Assembly: GCA_964343505.1 (NCBI GenBank)
Contig: CAYFJU010000046.1
Span: 1 to 25,492, forward strand
Length of the DNA: 25,492 nucleotides
Direction of reading: 5' to 3'
Source of the DNA: TCS55 sp964343505
GTDB taxonomy: Bacteria > Fidelibacterota > Marinisomatia > Marinisomatales > TCS55
Position numbers and translations under genes: made by a program. Positions 24,105 through 25,492 of this stretch are shown in pieces. The notes below the pieces were generated by a model. It saw only the letters and a program-made list of their open reading frames with translations. It did not search any database and was not told the DNA's origin. Positions within the stretch are counted from its first letter, which is position 1; every line of letters starts with the position of its first letter.

Positions 24105-24202
24105 CCGTGCCTTTCACTGTGGAAAAGAAATGCATCACAAAAACCCAAGGGAAAAATAAAGGCTATGAAGTAGGAAATGCGGCCTTGCAAATGTTAGCCT
24201 AA
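24105..24202 (+). pseudogene. Remnant of a ribH 3' end
   Basis: The plus frame ending at 24202 encodes 'GKNKGYEVGNAALQMLA', close to the RibH C-terminus 'KNKGYEVGKAVVQMLS' in this window. Homology is clear only over the last 17 or so codons; upstream the frame continues through AT-rich DNA with no RibH motifs. The differences from ribH are mostly third-base changes or mild replacements (K/N, V/A, V/L, S/A). This means the fragment derives from a ribH that diverged while functional, rather than from a fresh local copy. It is probably not translated into anything useful. Confidence 0.6.
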
Positions 24203-24204
24203 AT
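24152..24204 (+). repeat. Right copy of ribH 3'-end repeat
   Basis: Direct-orientation partner of 14846-14898: 43 of 53 bases identical by eye, first 14 identical, same stop codon (TAA) and the same next two bases. Sequence upstream and downstream does not match the ribH surroundings. Confidence 0.65.
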
Positions 24205-24335
24205 TCTCCACAGTTTTATCTTTAAAACGTGATGTAATATTTCCAATTCTCCCATTATATTTTCCGCCATAATCCGGTTAGTCGGATAAAAATCTTTGAA
24301 AAAATATACCTCATAAATACCTTCCCTCCGCGATT

Positions 24336-24359
24336 GCAAACGTTTGCGGTAACGTTTGC
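24336..24359. promoter_or_regulatory. Tandem LacI-family operator sites
   Basis: GCAAACGTTTGC (24336-24347) is a perfect 12-bp palindrome with the central CpG typical of LacI/PurR-family sites. A second site, GGTAACGTTTGC (24348-24359), keeps the right half AACGTTTGC. The centres are 12 bp apart and the pair ends 26 bp before the regulator's ATG, so autoregulation is likely. Confidence 0.7.
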
Positions 24360-24385
24360 GGAATTAAATTGAATAACATTCATTC

Positions 24386-25408
24386 ATGCAAAAAACACAT
24401 ACAACAATAAAAGATCTTGCTAAAGCACTGAATATTTCACCATCAACCGTCTCCCGGGCATTGAATGACCATCCGGATATTAATCCAAACACAAAACGGT
24501 TGGTAAACGATTTAGCTCAAAAATTGGATTATGTACCCAACCTATTAGCTAAAGGTCTCCACGTTCAATCTTTCAAAACCATCGGTATAATCGTTCCTAA
24601 AATAAAACACGAGTTTTTTTCGAAAGTAATTAGTGGCGCTGAAGATGTGGCCTATGATCTTGGATATACGGTGATGGTCTGTCAATCCAATGAAAAATAT
24701 GAACGAGAAGTGGTCAATATAAATGCACTTGTTTCAAAAAGAGTAGCGGGGGTAATGGTTTCTGTTTCCCAATCTACAAAAAAGTTTAATCATTTGAAAA
24801 AATTACAAACGTTAGGAATACCATTGGTTTTATTTGACAGGGTAGTGGAGGAATTAAATACCAATATGGTGGTTGCTGATGATTTTAATGGAGCATTCCA
24901 GGCGGTTGAACACCTCATACTAACAGGTCATAAAAAAATAACGCATTTTGCAGGCCCTCACCATTTATCAATTAGTCAAAACAGATTGAATGGATATTTA
25001 TCTGCCTTAAAACAATACAATATCCCCATAGATGAAAATTTAATTATACATGGTGGCTTAGGAAAACAAGATGGGGAAGCAAGTTTCTTAGCCTTAGAGA
25101 AACAGGGTATAGTTCCCGATGCAATATTTGCTGTAAATGATCCTGTAGCCATTGGCGCCTATTTAATGATAAAAGAAAAGGGTTATCGCATGCCAAATGA
25201 TATTGCTTTAATCGGTTTTAGTGGCGACCCTATCACTTCTTTTTTAAACCCACAAATATCTACTATTGCACAACCAGCATTAGAAATGGGTAATAAAGCA
25301 GTCAAGCTTTTAATCAGGGAAATTGAATCAAATTCCGAATCAGAGAAGCCATTGATGGAAGTATTAAAAACAGAATTGATCACAAGGAAATCAACTGTAA
25401 AAAATTAG
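24386..25408 (+). CDS. LacI-family transcriptional regulator
   Basis: 340 residues, normal. The N-terminal helix-turn-helix 'TIKDLAKALNISPSTVSRALN' (residues 6-26) and hinge 'YVPNLLAKGL' precede a periplasmic-binding-protein-like effector domain beginning 'IGIIVPKIKHEFFSKVISGAED'. Later 'DAIFAVNDPVAIGAY' and 'IALIGFSGDPITSFLNPQISTI' are family landmarks. The effector is probably a sugar or related small molecule but cannot be named. Its own upstream region has two operator-like palindromes. There is no matching site near the nitrate operon start, so I do not link it to nitrate control. Confidence 0.92.
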   Translation: MQKTHTTIKDLAKALNISPSTVSRALNDHPDINPNTKRLVNDLAQKLDYVPNLLAKGLHVQSFKTIGIIVPKIKHEFFSKVISGAEDVAYDLGYTVMVCQSNEKYEREVVNINALVSKRVAGVMVSVSQSTKKFNHLKKLQTLGIPLVLFDRVVEELNTNMVVADDFNGAFQAVEHLILTGHKKITHFAGPHHLSISQNRLNGYLSALKQYNIPIDENLIIHGGLGKQDGEASFLALEKQGIVPDAIFAVNDPVAIGAYLMIKEKGYRMPNDIALIGFSGDPITSFLNPQISTIAQPALEMGNKAVKLLIREIESNSESEKPLMEVLKTELITRKSTVKN

Positions 25409-25470
25409 GTGCAAAAAAGAAGAACGAATTATAATGAATCAATAGTGTCCGGTTAAAATTTTAAAAATGG

Positions 25471-25492
25471 TCTGATAATCCCCGATAATAGG
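25471..25492 (+). other. Right edge of the window after the regulator gene
   Basis: After the regulator there are 84 bp with no gene. The sequence AGTGTCCGGTTAAA at about 25446-25459 resembles, from memory, the outer end of some insertion sequences. The segment is cut by the window, so nothing more can be said. Confidence 0.2.

Larger units (their letters stand above)
14899..24204. mobile_element. Putative nitrate-assimilation island inserted at the 3' end of ribH
   Basis: About 9.3 kb bounded by direct repeats of the ribH 3' end (14846-14898 and 24152-24204). It contains only hemD and the narK-nirB-nirD-FeS/anchor-nitrate reductase operon, a self-contained nitrate-to-ammonium module. A duplicated gene 3' end in direct orientation is the usual trace of integration or recombination into that gene. 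No integrase, transposase or tRNA is seen inside, so it may have come by homologous recombination or lost its integrase. The repeats and the content are seen; the event is inferred. Confidence 0.45.
23920..24385. other. Divergent intergenic region between nitrate operon and LacI-type gene
   Basis: 466 bp, very AT-rich from 23930 to 24100. It contains the possible nitrate promoter, the ribH 3'-end remnant (24152-24204), a weak 6-bp hairpin (24213-24228), and the operator-like sites at 24336-24359. No intact gene is supported. Confidence 0.6.

Noticed and set aside
23920..24150. Sigma-54/NtrC promoter for the nitrate operon
   Set aside because: AAGGCACGG on the minus strand near 24115 looked like the -24 element, but no GC pair follows at the -12 spacing.
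24014..24202. 62-residue open frame as a real gene
   Set aside because: Only the last 17 or so codons have meaning (RibH C-terminus); the rest is Phe/Ile-rich translation of AT-rich intergenic DNA without a ribosome binding site.

Overview
The window reads as a chromosomal stretch of a free-living, mid-GC Gram-negative-type bacterium. The gene set suggests the FCB superphylum, perhaps a Marinimicrobia-like lineage: nitrate assimilation of the Bacteroidetes/Planctomycetes layout, a Bacteroidetes-style LacI regulator, type III pantothenate kinase and a DUF2520 protein in the pan operon. This placement is an inference from gene content and style, not a phylogeny. No rRNA, tRNA, CRISPR array or complete insertion sequence was seen.

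Region by region: (1) 1-1341 is an AT-rich accessory end. It holds a GmrSD-type HNH nuclease tail fused to a Schlafen-type AlbA_2 domain, plus a small unknown protein. (2) 1388-5803 holds single genes: a small membrane-anchored protein with a terminator-like hairpin in its leader, a YhhN/TMEM86 membrane protein, aminopeptidase P, a 56-residue membrane protein overlapping it, and a Tat-exported flavin amine oxidase. A class I methyltransferase follows at 5880-6707. (3) 7056-14896 is one very tight ten-gene operon for two cofactors. The CoA side is a DUF2520 (PanG-like) oxidoreductase, panB, panC, coaBC, coaX and panD; the flavin side is ribD, ribE, ribBA and ribH. Nearly every junction overlaps. 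The leader before it contains a bulged hairpin with a T-run and a competing pairing next to the first start codon.

(4) 14990-23919 is a nitrate-assimilation block: hemD (+), converging on a five-gene minus-strand operon of narK-type transporter, nirB, nirD, a 16-cysteine Fe-S protein fused to a DmsC-like eight-helix anchor, and a bis-MGD nitrate reductase without its own diaphorase domain or Tat signal. Nitrate would be imported, reduced to nitrite with electrons probably drawn from the quinol pool, then reduced to ammonium by the siroheme enzyme NirBD. HemD makes the precursor of siroheme. (5) 24152-24204 repeats the last 53 bp of ribH (14846-14898), in the same orientation and ending at the same stop codon. 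The two copies bracket the nitrate block exactly. This is the pattern left by an island inserted at the 3' end of a gene, and it is the most interesting observation here. (6) A LacI-family regulator with two tandem operator-like sites closes the window, and a possible insertion-sequence end lies at the right edge.
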